Notes: generated by a model from the letters alone, not told the origin. Counted from the first letter of the stretch, positions 8,980 through 19,982 are shown. The stretch: 55,970 nt of DNA from Streptococcus equinus (GCF_900104225.1 NZ_FNJK01000007.1:1-55970), one strand, 5' to 3'. Numbers and translations are program-made.

Positions 8980-10122
8980 ATGAACAATACAGAATTTTAC
9001 GATCGTTTGGGTGTATCTAAGGATGCTTCGCAAGCTGAAATTAAAAAAGCTTATCGAAAAATGTCTAAAAAATATCACCCAGATATTAATAGAGAACCTG
9101 GCGCAGAAGAAAAATATAAAGAAGTTCAAGAAGCTTACGAGACTCTAGGTGATGAACAAAAACGTGCTGCTTATGACCAATATGGTCCTGCTGGAGCTAA
9201 TGGTGGCTTCGGTGGTGGAGCAGGCGGTGGCTTTGGTGGCTTTGATGGCGGTGGTTTCGGTGGCTTTGAAGACATCTTCTCAAGTTTCTTTGGCGGAGGC
9301 GGCGGTATGCGAAACCCAAATGCGCCTCGCCAAGGTGATGACCTTCAATACCGTGTTAATTTGACATTTGAAGAAGCTGTTTTTGGTGTTGAAAAAGAAG
9401 TAACTTACAACCGTGAATCAACATGTTCAACATGTCACGGTTCAGGTGCAAAACCAGGAACTAGCCCTGTGACATGTAGTCGCTGTCATGGTTCAGGTGT
9501 TATTAACGTTGATACACAAACACCGCTTGGTATGATGCGTCGTCAAGTAACCTGTGATGTCTGTCATGGTACTGGTAAAGAGATTAAAGAACCATGTCCA
9601 ACATGTCATGGTACTGGTCATGAAAAGAAAACACACAAAGTGTCTGTTAAAATCCCAGCAGGTGTTGAAACTGGTCAACAAATTCGCTTGCAAGGACAAG
9701 GTGAAGCTGGCTTTAACGGCGGTCCTTATGGTGACCTCTTTGTTATCATCAATGTCTTACCAAGTAAGCAATTTGAACGAAATGGTTCAACTATTTACTA
9801 CAACATGAACATCAGTTTTGTTCAAGCGGCACTTGGTGATACAGTAGAAGTACCAACCGTGCATGGTGATGTTGAAATGACTATTCCAGCTGGTACACAA
9901 ACTGGTAAAACATTCCGACTTCGCGGTAAAGGTGCACCAAAATTACGTGGTGGTGGTCAAGGTGACCAACACGTTACTGTTAATATCGTAACACCAACTA
10001 AGCTTAACGATGATCAAGTTGAAGCTCTTAGGAAATTTGCTGCAGCTGGTGGAGACAAAGTTGGTAATCCGAAGAAAAAAGGCTTCTTTAATAAAGTAAA
10101 AGATGCTTTTGATGGTGAATAA
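8980..10122 (+). CDS. dnaJ: Co-chaperone DnaJ (Hsp40)
   Basis: The 380-aa type I Hsp40 has a J domain (residues 5-70, with the HPD motif in YHPDINRE that stimulates DnaK ATPase), a Gly/Phe-rich linker (about 73-115) and four zinc-binding CxxCHGxG repeats ([32 protein letters not shown]). Two C-terminal substrate-binding beta domains complete it. The ATG at 8980 matches the family start [18 protein letters not shown], but no ribosome-binding site precedes it (CTTAATATCATAATT), which is odd for a chaperone gene. It is separated from dnaK by a terminator and a 365-bp structured gap, so its expression may be uncoupled from the CIRCE operon. Confidence 0.97.
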   Translation: MNNTEFYDRLGVSKDASQAEIKKAYRKMSKKYHPDINREPGAEEKYKEVQEAYETLGDEQKRAAYDQYGPAGANGGFGGGAGGGFGGFDGGGFGGFEDIFSSFFGGGGGMRNPNAPRQGDDLQYRVNLTFEEAVFGVEKEVTYNRESTCSTCHGSGAKPGTSPVTCSRCHGSGVINVDTQTPLGMMRRQVTCDVCHGTGKEIKEPCPTCHGTGHEKKTHKVSVKIPAGVETGQQIRLQGQGEAGFNGGPYGDLFVIINVLPSKQFERNGSTIYYNMNISFVQAALGDTVEVPTVHGDVEMTIPAGTQTGKTFRLRGKGAPKLRGGGQGDQHVTVNIVTPTKLNDDQVEALRKFAAAGGDKVGNPKKKGFFNKVKDAFDGE

Positions 10123-10135
10123 TTGAAATTAGAAT

Positions 10136-10166
10136 AGAGGTTGGAAATGTTCCAATCTCTTTTTTG
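10136..10166 (+). terminator. Terminator after dnaJ
   Basis: AGAGGTTGGAA pairs with TTCCAATCTCT (one G-U pair), followed by six T. It lies just before the ribosome site of the next gene. Confidence 0.85.
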
Positions 10167-10181
10167 ATAAAAGGGGAGGTT

Positions 10182-10952
10182 ATGAAAGAATACTTTATTG
10201 AGGATCAGAATGCTTATATGCGTTATCAAGATTTTCCAGGTGAAGGTGACCCGATTTTATTTATACATGGTTTAGGCTGTGCTGGTTCTTTTGATTATGG
10301 GGAAGTTGTTTCTCAGGAATATTTAAAAAATCATCGTTGTTTGCTTATTGATTTATTGGGAGCAGGTTACAGCGATAAGCAAGAAAGCTTTGACTATCGT
10401 GTCAGTTCTCATGCTGCTTATTTGAAAACTTTTATTGAGTCATTGGATTTAATGAATCTTACGATTTTTGGACATAGCTTAGGTGGGCCAATTGCTATTG
10501 AGTTAGCTAATCTTTGTTTAGATAGAGTCGAGAAGTTAATTCTAAGTGAACCTAATCTAGATGCGAGCGTTTCTGGAAGTTCAAGTTTTGAAATTGCGAC
10601 ATATTCTGAGAAAGATTTTATTGATTTTGGATTTTCTAAGGTGTTAGAAGATAGTCAAATATCTGGAAATAATATGTGGGCAGCAACCTTAGCACAGTGG
10701 GCACCTTATGCTGTTCATCGACTATCAGTTAATGCTGTGCAAGGTGGAGAGCAATCTTGGCGTCAGTTATTGTATGGGATGAAATTACCAAAGACAGTTA
10801 TTTTTGGAAGAAATTCTTTACCAGATGCTGATTATGCTAGCTTATCTGAGGCTAATATTCCCTTGGAAATTGTTGAAGAAGCAGGGCATTCAATGGCTTG
10901 GGAAAATCCTTCAGGACTTGCTAGAAGCATTGCTGCTTGTTTACAGGCTTAA
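10182..10952 (+). CDS. Alpha/beta hydrolase
   Basis: The 256-aa cytosolic protein is an alpha/beta-fold hydrolase. The oxyanion-hole segment FIHGLGCAGS lies near residue 30, the nucleophile elbow FGHSLGGP places the catalytic Ser near residue 98, and EEAGHSMAWENP near 240 carries the catalytic His. The substrate is unknown, and no signal peptide is present. The ATG at 10182 has GGGGAGG five bases upstream. An in-frame TTG at 10164 sits in the preceding terminator and is rejected. The gene appears monocistronic, followed by a degenerate T-rich terminator near 10960-10992. Confidence 0.82.
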   Translation: MKEYFIEDQNAYMRYQDFPGEGDPILFIHGLGCAGSFDYGEVVSQEYLKNHRCLLIDLLGAGYSDKQESFDYRVSSHAAYLKTFIESLDLMNLTIFGHSLGGPIAIELANLCLDRVEKLILSEPNLDASVSGSSSFEIATYSEKDFIDFGFSKVLEDSQISGNNMWAATLAQWAPYAVHRLSVNAVQGGEQSWRQLLYGMKLPKTVIFGRNSLPDADYASLSEANIPLEIVEEAGHSMAWENPSGLARSIAACLQA

Positions 10953-11031
10953 AAAATTGAGACTGGACTCTGTTTTCCAACCTCTTTTTTTATGTTAAAA
11001 TCTGTACGGGGACAGTCTGTTCTAAATTTTC

Positions 11032-11060
11032 TGGAAAGTCTCCTAGGAAGATGATAAAAT
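11032..11060 (+). promoter_or_regulatory. truA promoter, leaderless arrangement
   Basis: An extended -10 TGATAAAAT (11052-11060) has a weak -35 TGGAAA (11032-11037) at 17 bases. Only six bases separate the -10 from the truA ATG, so a transcript starting here would begin at or next to the start codon. Confidence 0.5.
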
Positions 11061-11066
11061 ACACAC

Positions 11067-11816
11067 ATGGTAAGATATAAAGCAACAATTTCTTATGACG
11101 GTAGACTTTTTGCTGGTTTTCAGCGTCAGCCGAGTGAACGTTCAGTTCAAGAAGAACTTGAAAAAACGTTACAAAGATTAAATAGCGGCAATCCTGTTAA
11201 AGTACATGGTGCCGGCCGTACGGATTCTGGTGTTCATGCTTATGGGCAAGTGGTTCATTTTGATTTACCACAATTGCGAGATGTGGAAAAATTACGTTTT
11301 GGTTTAGACACACAATCTCCAGAAGATATTGATGTTGTAAAAATTGAACAAGTCAGTGATGAGTTTCATTCTCGCTATAACAAGCACAGTAAAACTTATG
11401 AATTTTTAGTCGATGCTGGTCGTCCCAAAAATCCCATGATGCGTCACTATGCGACGCACTATCCATATCCTTTGGATTTGTCTTTGATGCAGGAAGCGAT
11501 AAAGGATTTAGTTGGGACTCATGACTTTACGGGGTTTACAGCTTCAGGGACTTCTGTAGAAAATAAAGTTCGTACGATTACGCGCGCAACGGTTACGATT
11601 GATGAAAAAACTGGCTTCTTTGTCTTTACTTTCAGTGGAAATGGCTTCCTTTATAAGCAGGTTCGTAATATGGTTGGAACTTTGCTGAAAATTGGGAATG
11701 GCCGTATGCCAGTTAGTCAGATTAGAACTGTTCTAGAGTCTAAAAATCGTGATTTAGCTGGTCCTACGGCAGCAGGAAATGGTCTTTATTTGAAGGAGAT
11801 TATTTATGACGAATAA
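11067..11816 (+). CDS. truA: tRNA pseudouridine synthase A
   Basis: The 249-aa enzyme makes pseudouridine at positions 38-40 in the anticodon arm of tRNAs. The family core [11 protein letters not shown] carries the catalytic Asp at about residue 53, and [21 protein letters not shown] is the C-terminal signature. The start [12 protein letters not shown] matches the family. No ribosome-binding site lies at the usual distance: AGGAAG is 16 bases away, and the promoter -10 box is immediately upstream, suggesting leaderless translation. It overlaps the kinase gene by 11 bases and heads the B6 salvage-like operon. Confidence 0.95.
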   Translation: MVRYKATISYDGRLFAGFQRQPSERSVQEELEKTLQRLNSGNPVKVHGAGRTDSGVHAYGQVVHFDLPQLRDVEKLRFGLDTQSPEDIDVVKIEQVSDEFHSRYNKHSKTYEFLVDAGRPKNPMMRHYATHYPYPLDLSLMQEAIKDLVGTHDFTGFTASGTSVENKVRTITRATVTIDEKTGFFVFTFSGNGFLYKQVRNMVGTLLKIGNGRMPVSQIRTVLESKNRDLAGPTAAGNGLYLKEIIYDE

Positions 11817-12573
11817 GTACGTTTTAGCGATTTCTGGGAATGATATTTTTAGTGGTGGTGGACTTTATGCTGATTTGGCAACTTACACTACTAATCATTT
11901 ACATGGTTTTTTAGCTGTCACTTGTTTAACAGCTTTAACTGATAAAGGGTTTGAGGTCTTTGCGACAGATGAGGCAATCTTTTCTCATCAATTAAATAGT
12001 CTCAAAGATGTTCCTTTTTCAGGGATTAAACTAGGTTTGCTACCAAACGTTAAAGTTGCTGATTTAGCGCTTGATTTTGTTAAAAAGCACGCAGAAATTC
12101 CAGTGGTTTTAGACCCTGTTTTGGTTTGTAAAGAAAAACATGATGTTGAGGTTTCAGCTTTGCGTGATGAACTTTTGAAGTTTTTTCCTTATATCACAAT
12201 TGTTACACCAAATTTGGTGGAAGCTGAGCTATTGACCCGAATGTCAATCAAATCGTTAGATGATATGAAAGCTGCTGCTAAACACTTACATGAGTTAGGC
12301 GCCAAGAATGTTGTCATCAAAGGTGGCAATCGTTTGAGTGAGGAAAGGGCGATTGATGTCTTTTATGATGGTAAAGAAATTTCTGTTTTTGAAACGCCTG
12401 TTCTTGATACGAATAATATTGGTGCTGGTTGTACTTTCGCATCAAGTATTGCAAGTCAAATTGTTCTAGGAAAATCTCCGAAAGAAGCTGTGGCATTGTC
12501 TAAGGACTTTGTTTTCCAAGCAATTCGTCATTCAGATCAATATGGGGTGAAACAAAATTATGAAGAAGACTAA
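11806..12573 (+). CDS. pdxK: Dual-cysteine pyridoxal kinase (often annotated ThiD)
   Basis: The 255-aa protein is a ribokinase-fold vitamin kinase of the ThiD/PdxK group. Instead of the usual GAGD it has NNIGAGCTF with Cys209, and a lid Cys108 in DPVLVCK. This pair of cysteines is the hallmark of the CC-PLK subfamily, shown in Staphylococcus and relatives to phosphorylate pyridoxal through a hemithioacetal. It is therefore more likely a pyridoxal kinase for PLP salvage than a hydroxymethylpyrimidine kinase. It overlaps truA upstream and the S-component gene downstream, so the three are one operon. Dual activity on hydroxymethylpyrimidine cannot be excluded. Confidence 0.85.
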   Translation: MTNKYVLAISGNDIFSGGGLYADLATYTTNHLHGFLAVTCLTALTDKGFEVFATDEAIFSHQLNSLKDVPFSGIKLGLLPNVKVADLALDFVKKHAEIPVVLDPVLVCKEKHDVEVSALRDELLKFFPYITIVTPNLVEAELLTRMSIKSLDDMKAAAKHLHELGAKNVVIKGGNRLSEERAIDVFYDGKEISVFETPVLDTNNIGAGCTFASSIASQIVLGKSPKEAVALSKDFVFQAIRHSDQYGVKQNYEED

Positions 12574-13027
12574 GACACAAACATTAACTCTCTTGGCTGT
12601 TTTGACTGCTTTAAGTGTGGTTCTAGCTTATATTCATATTCCAACACCGACAGGTTATTTAACACTTCTTGACGTTGGGATTTATTTCACGGCTTACTAC
12701 TTAGGGGCAAAGTCTGGTGCTGTTGTTGGCGGTTTATCAGGATTTTTGATTGATCTATTGCTAGGTTATCCTCAATATATGCTTCATAGCTTGATTGCTC
12801 ATGGCACTCAAGGTTATTTTGCGGGGTGGACTGGCAAAAAACGTTTTTTGGGACTTGTCTTAGCTAGTATCACTATGGTGGGTTGGTATTTCTTGGCAGC
12901 TCTACTTTTAGGTTATGGTTGGGGTGCAGCTTGGGCTAGCATTCCAGGGAATCTTTTACAAAACTTCTTTGGTATGTTAGTCGGTTATTTGGTTTATTAC
13001 TTGGCTTATCGACGTTTTGAAAAGTAA
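12560..13027 (+). CDS. ECF transporter S component, probable vitamin B6 uptake
   Basis: The 155-aa very hydrophobic protein has five to six membrane segments and fits the substrate-binding S component of an energy-coupling-factor transporter. The start LTLLAVLTALSVVLAYI and the GALSGFL-type motif (VVGGLSGFLIDLLLGYPQYML) are typical. It must borrow the shared EcfAA'T module encoded elsewhere. Overlap with the pyridoxal kinase gene points to pyridoxine or pyridoxal as substrate (a PdxU-like role), but a pyrimidine precursor is the alternative. This is inference from context. Confidence 0.82.
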   Translation: MKKTKTQTLTLLAVLTALSVVLAYIHIPTPTGYLTLLDVGIYFTAYYLGAKSGAVVGGLSGFLIDLLLGYPQYMLHSLIAHGTQGYFAGWTGKKRFLGLVLASITMVGWYFLAALLLGYGWGAAWASIPGNLLQNFFGMLVGYLVYYLAYRRFEK

Positions 13028-13045
13028 TTAAATTGGAGGCTTGAA

Positions 13046-13609
13046 ATGAACTTAGAAGCATTAGCAAAACAAACACGAGCAATTGTTGTTGATATTATTG
13101 AACGATCTGCGATTAAAAAAGGACAAATTTTTGTGCTTGGTTTATCTTCTAGCGAGGTAGCAGGTGGTTTAATTGGTAAAAATAGCAGCGCTGAAATTGG
13201 TGAAGTGATTGTTAAAACAATTCTTGAAGAATTGAATGCGCGAGGAATTTACCTAGCTGTTCAGGGGTGTGAACATTTAAATCGTGCTTTAACGGTTGAA
13301 CGTGAGCTGGCTGAAAATAAAGATTTAGAGATTGTTAATGTTATCCCTAATTTACATGCTGGTGGTAGTGGCCAAGTAGCTGCTTTTAAATTTATGCAAG
13401 ACCCAGTTGAAGTTGAAGAAATTGTGGCACATGCTGGTTTAGATATTGGAGATACTTTTATTGGTATGCATGTGAAGCGCGTGCAAGTTCCTCTAATTCC
13501 TGTCCAACGTGAATTAGGCGGTGCTCATGTTACGGCGCTTGCTAGTCGACCAAAATTAATCGGTGGAGCACGTGCAACTTATACGGCAGATCCTATTCGA
13601 AAATTTTAA
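13046..13609 (+). CDS. TIGR01440 / DUF436 family protein (YwlG-like)
   Basis: The 187-aa cytosolic protein belongs to the UPF0340 (TIGR01440, DUF436) family. It is recognised by the start [23 protein letters not shown], the GCEHLNRAL stretch near residue 75, [12 protein letters not shown], and the end [15 protein letters not shown]. The function is not established. The ATG follows TTGGAGG. It lies 18 bases after the S-component gene, so it is probably in the truA operon, which ends at the perfect palindromic terminator that follows. Confidence 0.88.
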   Translation: MNLEALAKQTRAIVVDIIERSAIKKGQIFVLGLSSSEVAGGLIGKNSSAEIGEVIVKTILEELNARGIYLAVQGCEHLNRALTVERELAENKDLEIVNVIPNLHAGGSGQVAAFKFMQDPVEVEEIVAHAGLDIGDTFIGMHVKRVQVPLIPVQRELGGAHVTALASRPKLIGGARATYTADPIRKF

Positions 13610-13616
13610 AAAAGAA

Positions 13617-13646
13617 AAGGTTGAAGTCAATTGACTTCAACCTTAT
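13617..13646. terminator. Bidirectional terminator (28-bp palindrome)
   Basis: A perfect 28-base palindrome (13617-13644; left half AAGGTTGAAGTCAA) with A-rich 5' and T-rich 3' flanks separates the convergent DUF436 and mscS genes. Confidence 0.88.
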
Positions 13647-13658
13647 TTGATACTTAGA

Positions 13659-14501
13659 TTATTTTGTAAGAGTTGGGTTAGCGTACATTGTTGGCAAATG
13701 AATGTCATTTGCCAAGAGAGCTTCTTGATAAAGACGGTAAAAGTTTGAGTAGATGTAACTTTGTTTGCCATTTTGAACGAAAATATCAATGCGGAACACC
13801 AACTGGCCGGTACTGTTAGTACGTGGCCCAAGAATTGTTGGACTACCAACGACTTCAGGGTAATTTTCCAATTGTTCTTGATTAATTGTTTTAATAATAT
13901 CTGACATTTTTTCTAAGTCGGTATGAGCGTAGATTGGAATATCAATTTGTACACGCATGTTGCCACGTGATTTATTTGAAACGACTGTAATATTACGGTT
14001 TGGAATGAAGTGTAAAGTCCCATCAAAACCACGAACCTGTGTGGTACGGATACCGACGCTTGAGATATTTCCTTCGACAGAACCGATGACCACTGAATCT
14101 CCAACTTCAAATTGATTTTCCAAAAGAATGAAAAATCCATTGACAAGGTCAGTTAAAAATCCTTGTGCACCAAGTCCAAGAGCTACCCCAGCAAGTCCAG
14201 CCCCGGCAAGTAGACTAGAAACGGGAACGCCAATAATACTTAGTACCCAATAGAGTAAGAAAAAGTAAATCGTGTAGCTCATGATATTATGCAAGAGCTT
14301 GATAATTGTTTTTTGACGAGCTTCTGTTTGACGAGAAAGGATAATTGATTTTTCGATTGCGTGTTTAAAAATAAAGTTCGCAACACGTTTAGCAATCAAG
14401 AAGAAAACAAAGAGTAGAAGTAATGAAACAAGTTTAGAAAATATTTCTACAGCAATCTCTTCCACCTGAAGTTGTTCGATATATTTTGAGATAATGTTCA
14501 T
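13659..14501 (-). CDS. Small-conductance mechanosensitive channel (MscS family)
   Basis: The 280-aa membrane protein is an MscS-type channel that opens under membrane tension to release solutes. It has about three membrane helices (residues ~20-125), with the Gly/Ala-rich pore helix VSSLLAGAGLAGVALGLGAQG, then the beta domain (VEGNISSVGIRTTQVRGFDG, FIPNRNI) and a cytosolic alpha/beta part. Length is typical of the short MscS/YkuT class. The ATG has AAGGAT four bases upstream on the minus strand. It is monocistronic and convergent with the truA operon. Confidence 0.93.
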   Translation of the reverse strand: MNIISKYIEQLQVEEIAVEIFSKLVSLLLLFVFFLIAKRVANFIFKHAIEKSIILSRQTEARQKTIIKLLHNIMSYTIYFFLLYWVLSIIGVPVSSLLAGAGLAGVALGLGAQGFLTDLVNGFFILLENQFEVGDSVVIGSVEGNISSVGIRTTQVRGFDGTLHFIPNRNITVVSNKSRGNMRVQIDIPIYAHTDLEKMSDIIKTINQEQLENYPEVVGSPTILGPRTNSTGQLVFRIDIFVQNGKQSYIYSNFYRLYQEALLANDIHLPTMYANPTLTK

Positions 14502-14521
14502 ATCCTTAGTTTATTAAAAAA

Positions 14522-14626
14522 ATGAATCTCAGGCAAGCTTTTGATGTGATTCGATTGGAAATCAGGAAAGAAGCAGCGACTAAAATGCCGTTGATTTTTG
14601 CACAAAAAACTTTAAAAAGCCCGTGA
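14522..14626 (+). pseudogene. Short ORF or remnant between mscS and tig
   Basis: A 34-codon frame starting ATG (MNLRQAFDVIRLEIRKEAAT...) has protein-like composition but no ribosome-binding site. It overlaps the region expected to hold the mscS and tig promoters. I do not recognise it. It may be a gene relic or chance. Confidence 0.2.
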
Positions 14627-14674
14627 AATATGGTAAACTAAACTGTATATAAAATTTTAAGGAGAAATGACTTC

Positions 14675-15958
14675 ATGTCTGTATCATTTGAAAACAAAGC
14701 TACTAACCGTGGCGTGATTACATTCACAATCGGTCAAGATAAAATCAAACCAGCTCTTGATCAAGCATTCAACAAAGTTAAGAAAAATTTGAATGCACCT
14801 GGATTCCGTAAAGGTCACATGCCACGTGCCGTATTTAACCAACAATTTGGTGAAGAAGCACTTTATGAAGATGCATTGAACGCACTTCTTCCAGAAGCAT
14901 ACCAAGCAGCAGTTGCAGAACTTAGCCTTGATGTTGTTGCTCAACCAAAAATTGACATCCAATCAATGGAAAAAGGTCAAGAATGGACATTGACTGCAGA
15001 AGTTGTTACAAAACCAGAAGTTAAACTTGGTGACTACAAAAACCTTGAAGTTTCAGTAGAAGCTTCTAAAGAAGTAACTGATGCTGAAGTTGACGAAAAA
15101 GTTGAACGCGAACGCAACAACCTTGCAGAACTTATCGTTAAAGAAGGTGCTGCAGAACTTGGTGATACTGTTGTTATCGACTTCGTTGGTTCAGTTGACG
15201 GTGTTGAATTCGACGGTGGTAAAGGTGAAAACTTCTCACTTGAACTTGGTTCAGGTCAATTTATCCCTGGTTTCGAAGACCAATTAGTTGGTTCTAAAGC
15301 AGGTGAAACTGTAGAAGTTAACGTAACATTCCCAGAAAACTACCAAGCTGAAGATCTTGCTGGTAAAGCTGCTAAATTCGTAACAACTGTTCACGAAGTT
15401 AAAGCTAAAGAAGTTCCAGCTCTTGACGACGAATTGGCTAAAGATATCGATGAAGAAGTTGAAACTCTTGACGAATTGAAAGCTAAATACCGTAAAGAAC
15501 TTGAATCAGCTAAAGAAATCGCATTTGACGATGCTGTTGAAGGTGCTGCTCTTGAATTGGCTGTTGCTAACGCTGAAATCGTTGAATTGCCAGAAGAAAT
15601 GGTTCACGATGAAGTTCACCGCGCTATGAACGAATTCATGGGTAACATGCAACGTCAAGGTATCTCTCCAGAAATGTACTTCCAATTGACTGGTACAACT
15701 GAAGAAGATCTTCACAAACAATACGAAGCTGACGCTGACAAACGTGTTAAAACTAACCTTGTTATCGAAGCTATCGCTAAAGCTGAAGGATTCGAAGCTT
15801 CTGATGAAGAAATCGAAAAAGAAATCAACGACCTTGCTTCAGAATACAACATGGAAGTTGAACAAGTACGTAACCTTCTTTCAGCAGATATGCTTAAACA
15901 CGACATCGCTATGAAGAAAGCTGTTGAAGTCGTAACAAGCACTGCTAAAGTAAAATAA
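14675..15958 (+). CDS. tig: Trigger factor (peptidyl-prolyl isomerase)
   Basis: The 427-aa ribosome-bound chaperone has three domains. The N-terminal ribosome-docking domain contains [12 protein letters not shown] (residues ~43-54), close to the GFRKGKVP signature. The FKBP-type PPIase domain follows (about 150-245: [32 protein letters not shown]), then a helical C-terminal chaperone domain. Length is standard. The ATG follows AAGGAGA, and an extended -10 (TGGTAAACT, 14631-14639) lies upstream. The strong codon bias resembles that of dnaK and fba, indicating high expression. Confidence 0.97.
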   Translation: MSVSFENKATNRGVITFTIGQDKIKPALDQAFNKVKKNLNAPGFRKGHMPRAVFNQQFGEEALYEDALNALLPEAYQAAVAELSLDVVAQPKIDIQSMEKGQEWTLTAEVVTKPEVKLGDYKNLEVSVEASKEVTDAEVDEKVERERNNLAELIVKEGAAELGDTVVIDFVGSVDGVEFDGGKGENFSLELGSGQFIPGFEDQLVGSKAGETVEVNVTFPENYQAEDLAGKAAKFVTTVHEVKAKEVPALDDELAKDIDEEVETLDELKAKYRKELESAKEIAFDDAVEGAALELAVANAEIVELPEEMVHDEVHRAMNEFMGNMQRQGISPEMYFQLTGTTEEDLHKQYEADADKRVKTNLVIEAIAKAEGFEASDEEIEKEINDLASEYNMEVEQVRNLLSADMLKHDIAMKKAVEVVTSTAKVK

Positions 15959-15982
15959 TTTATCCTTAGATAAATAGTTATA

Positions 15983-16016
15983 AAGTCAGGTAATCAGTAG
16001 ATTACTTGGCTTTTTA
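15983..16016 (+). terminator. Terminator after tig
   Basis: GTAATC/GATTAC around AGTA, extended by AGTC/GGCT-type outer pairs with mismatches, then TTTTT. Confidence 0.75.
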
Positions 16017-16046
16017 TGCCCTTTATCATAAATTCTTATAAATCTT

Positions 16047-16075
16047 TTGACGAATTGGCAAAATTAGCGTAAAAT
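16047..16075 (+). promoter_or_regulatory. rpoE promoter
   Basis: TTGACG (16047-16052) and TAAAAT (16070-16075), each one base from consensus, have a 17-base spacer. Confidence 0.85.
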
Positions 16076-16152
16076 AGAGAGTAACGAAAATTAAGATAAT
16101 AGGGTTTTTGTGGCTGTTTGCTCACATCCTAAGATTAATAAGGAGAATTACC

Positions 16153-16725
16153 TTGGAATTAGAAGTATTTGCTGGACAAGAAAAAAGCGAACTCTCAATG
16201 ATCGAAGTAGCTCGTGCTATTTTAGAAGAACGCGGACGTGATCATGAGATGTATTTCAGCGATCTTGTAAATGAGATTCAAAACTACCTCGAAAAATCAG
16301 ACGCAGACATTCGTGAAGCTTTACCATATTTTTACTCTGCATTGAACGTTGACGGAAGCTTTATTCCACTTGGCGATAACAAATGGGGACTTCGTTCATG
16401 GTATGCTATCGATGAAATCGACGAAGAAATCATCACACTTGAAGATGACGAAAATGGTGCACCAAAACGCAAACGTAAACGCGTTAATGCCTTTATGGAT
16501 GGTGATGAAGACGCTATTGATTATTCAGATGATGATCCAGAAGACGATGATTACTCTGCTAAATCTTCAGATATGGAATACGATGATGAAAATCCAGATG
16601 ACGAAAAATCTGAAGTTGAATCATACGATTCAGAAATCAATGAAATTATCCCAGATGATGACTTGGATGAAGACGTTGATATCAACGAAGAAGATGATGA
16701 AGATGACGATTTAGACGAAGAATAA
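16153..16725 (+). CDS. rpoE: RNA polymerase delta subunit
   Basis: The 190-aa protein is the delta subunit of Gram-positive RNA polymerase, which promotes enzyme recycling and promoter selectivity. The folded N-terminal part (residues 1-90: [44 protein letters not shown]) is followed by a basic patch ([11 protein letters not shown]) and a disordered, extremely acidic tail of Asp/Glu. The start is TTG at 16153 with AAGGAGA nine bases upstream. It matches the family start, and an in-frame ATG at 16108 has no ribosome site. It precedes pyrG, an order common in Firmicutes, but pyrG has its own promoter. Confidence 0.95.
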   Translation: MELEVFAGQEKSELSMIEVARAILEERGRDHEMYFSDLVNEIQNYLEKSDADIREALPYFYSALNVDGSFIPLGDNKWGLRSWYAIDEIDEEIITLEDDENGAPKRKRKRVNAFMDGDEDAIDYSDDDPEDDDYSAKSSDMEYDDENPDDEKSEVESYDSEINEIIPDDDLDEDVDINEEDDEDDDLDEE

Positions 16726-16772
16726 TCATTTTAAGCGCCGAAATTTAAATTAAAAAAACTTATTCATATCAT

Positions 16773-18615
<1,843 letters not shown>

Positions 18616-18630
18616 TAGTAGAAATCATTA

Positions 18631-18670
18631 ACACCTTTCTAAGCCATCTAAGGTTTAGAGGGTGTTTTTA
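18631..18670 (+). terminator. Terminator after pyrG
   Basis: ACACC...CTAAGCC pairs with GGTTTAG...GGTGT with a few mismatches, followed by TTTTTA. Confidence 0.8.
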
Positions 18671-18697
18671 TTTAATGTTATTGTTATATAGGAAGTC

Positions 18698-18725
18698 TTC
18701 ACATTTTAAGAAAAAATAGTATAAT
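18698..18725 (+). promoter_or_regulatory. Promoter of hydrolase gene, leaderless arrangement
   Basis: TTCACA (18698-18703) and TATAAT (18720-18725) have a 16-base spacer. The ATG at 18733 lies seven bases after the -10, where transcription should begin. Confidence 0.65.
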
Positions 18726-18732
18726 AGTGAGC

Positions 18733-19662
18733 ATGAGAAAAATGAGAATTAGAAAACGCAGTATTTTGTTATGGTTAATTGCTCTGGTATTTGTTGCAAG
18801 TGTCGGAGCAAGCTTTTATTTTTTCCATGTTGCTCAAATTCGAGAAGATAAATCATTTATTAATAATGAACCACGTCCTAAGGACAATTCTTTATACGGT
18901 TATGAGCAAAGTTTTAATCAATTAGCAAAAGAAACGCGTTGGATGACTAATCAAGGTCTTAAACAAGATGCTTGGTATGTTCCTGCAGCAGTTGAAACAA
19001 ATAAGACTGTTATTGTTGTTCATGGCTTTACCAATTCTAAAAAAGATATGAAACCTTATGCTTGGATGTTTCACGAACTTGGATATAATGTCCTTATGCC
19101 AGATAATATGTCTCATGGCGATAGCGAAGGTCAAGTCATCGGATATGGCTGGAATGATCGCTTAAATGTTATTAAATGGGCAAAATTATTGACTGAAGAG
19201 AATTCAGATAGTCAAATCACTTTGTTTGGTGTTTCAATGGGGGCAGCAGCTGTTATGATGGCTTCTGGTGAGGAAACTTTACCAAAACAGGTGGTTAATA
19301 TTATTGAAGACTGTGGTTATAGTAGCGTTTGGGATGAATTGAAGTATCAAGCAAAAGAAATGTATAATTTACCTGCTTTTCCAATTCTTTATGAAGTTTC
19401 TGCAGTATCAAAAATCCGAGCAGGTTTCTCTTATGGACAAGCAAGCTGTGTTTATCAATTAAAAAATAACACACGTCCAATTCTCTTTATTCATGGTGAA
19501 GATGATAGCTTTGTGCCAACTAACATGGTTTACAAAAACTATCGTGCTACAAAAGGTGAGAAAGACCTTTATATAGCTAAAGGTGCGGAACATGCCAAAG
19601 CCTTTGAAAGTGATCCAAAAACATACATTGAAAAAATTTCAGCTTTTTTGCAAAAAAATTGA
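18733..19662 (+). CDS. Membrane-anchored alpha/beta hydrolase
   Basis: The 309-aa protein has an N-terminal membrane anchor (residues ~10-30, preceded by basic residues) and an extracellular alpha/beta-hydrolase domain. VVHGFTNSKKDM forms the oxyanion region, FGVSMGAAAVMMAS the nucleophile elbow, the Asp is probably in HGEDDSFVP, and the catalytic His is in KGAEHAKAFESDP. It resembles streptococcal YpmT/BAAT-like esterases with unknown substrates. The ATG has no ribosome site, and the -10 box is 7 bases upstream, so it is a leaderless-mRNA candidate. An in-frame GTG at 18727 would lie before the expected transcript start. The next transcription unit is tRNA-Leu. Confidence 0.85.
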   Translation: MRKMRIRKRSILLWLIALVFVASVGASFYFFHVAQIREDKSFINNEPRPKDNSLYGYEQSFNQLAKETRWMTNQGLKQDAWYVPAAVETNKTVIVVHGFTNSKKDMKPYAWMFHELGYNVLMPDNMSHGDSEGQVIGYGWNDRLNVIKWAKLLTEENSDSQITLFGVSMGAAAVMMASGEETLPKQVVNIIEDCGYSSVWDELKYQAKEMYNLPAFPILYEVSAVSKIRAGFSYGQASCVYQLKNNTRPILFIHGEDDSFVPTNMVYKNYRATKGEKDLYIAKGAEHAKAFESDPKTYIEKISAFLQKN

Positions 19663-19671
19663 AAAATAGTG

Positions 19672-19700
19672 TTGACATGAATGTGAATAGTTGATATAAT
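19672..19700 (+). promoter_or_regulatory. tRNA-Leu promoter
   Basis: Perfect TTGACA (19672-19677) and TATAAT (19695-19700) with 17 bases between, as expected for a strong stable-RNA promoter. Confidence 0.93.
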
Positions 19701-19721
19701 TTTATATGTTGTTAAGGAACA

Positions 19722-19807
19722 GCGGAAATGGCGGAATTGGCAGACGCGCAGGACTAAGGATCCTGTGATCGCTTTAGATCGTGAGGGTTCAAGTCCCTCT
19801 TTCCGCA
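19722..19807 (+). tRNA. tRNA-Leu (anticodon AAG)
   Basis: An 86-nt class II tRNA with acceptor arms GCGGAAA/TTTCCGC and a long variable arm (GATCGCTTTAGATC). The anticodon stem CAGGA/TCCTG encloses the loop CTAAGGA, giving anticodon AAG, whose first A is probably read as inosine. CCA is not encoded. Confidence 0.93.
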
Positions 19808-19811
19808 GAGT

Positions 19812-19842
19812 AGACAAGTCAGAGAGTGCTTGTCTTTTTTTG
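19812..19842 (+). terminator. Terminator after tRNA-Leu
   Basis: AGACAAG and CTTGTCT pair around a 10-base loop, followed by seven T. Confidence 0.9.
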
Positions 19843-19973
19843 TACCTAAAAGTCCTAGTTGAAAATAAAATGAAAGCTGTGATAATGTATTGAAAATATT
19901 TTCTTTTTTATGCTACTTTTTTCACAGAAAATTGCTCAAATTGTAAGTAACGCTAGCAATCTTTTTTAATTTG

Positions 19974-19982
19974 TGATAGAAT
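19974..19982 (+). promoter_or_regulatory. fba extended -10 promoter element
   Basis: TGATAGAAT is an extended -10 about 50 bases before the fba start. No good -35 is present at the right distance. Confidence 0.5.
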
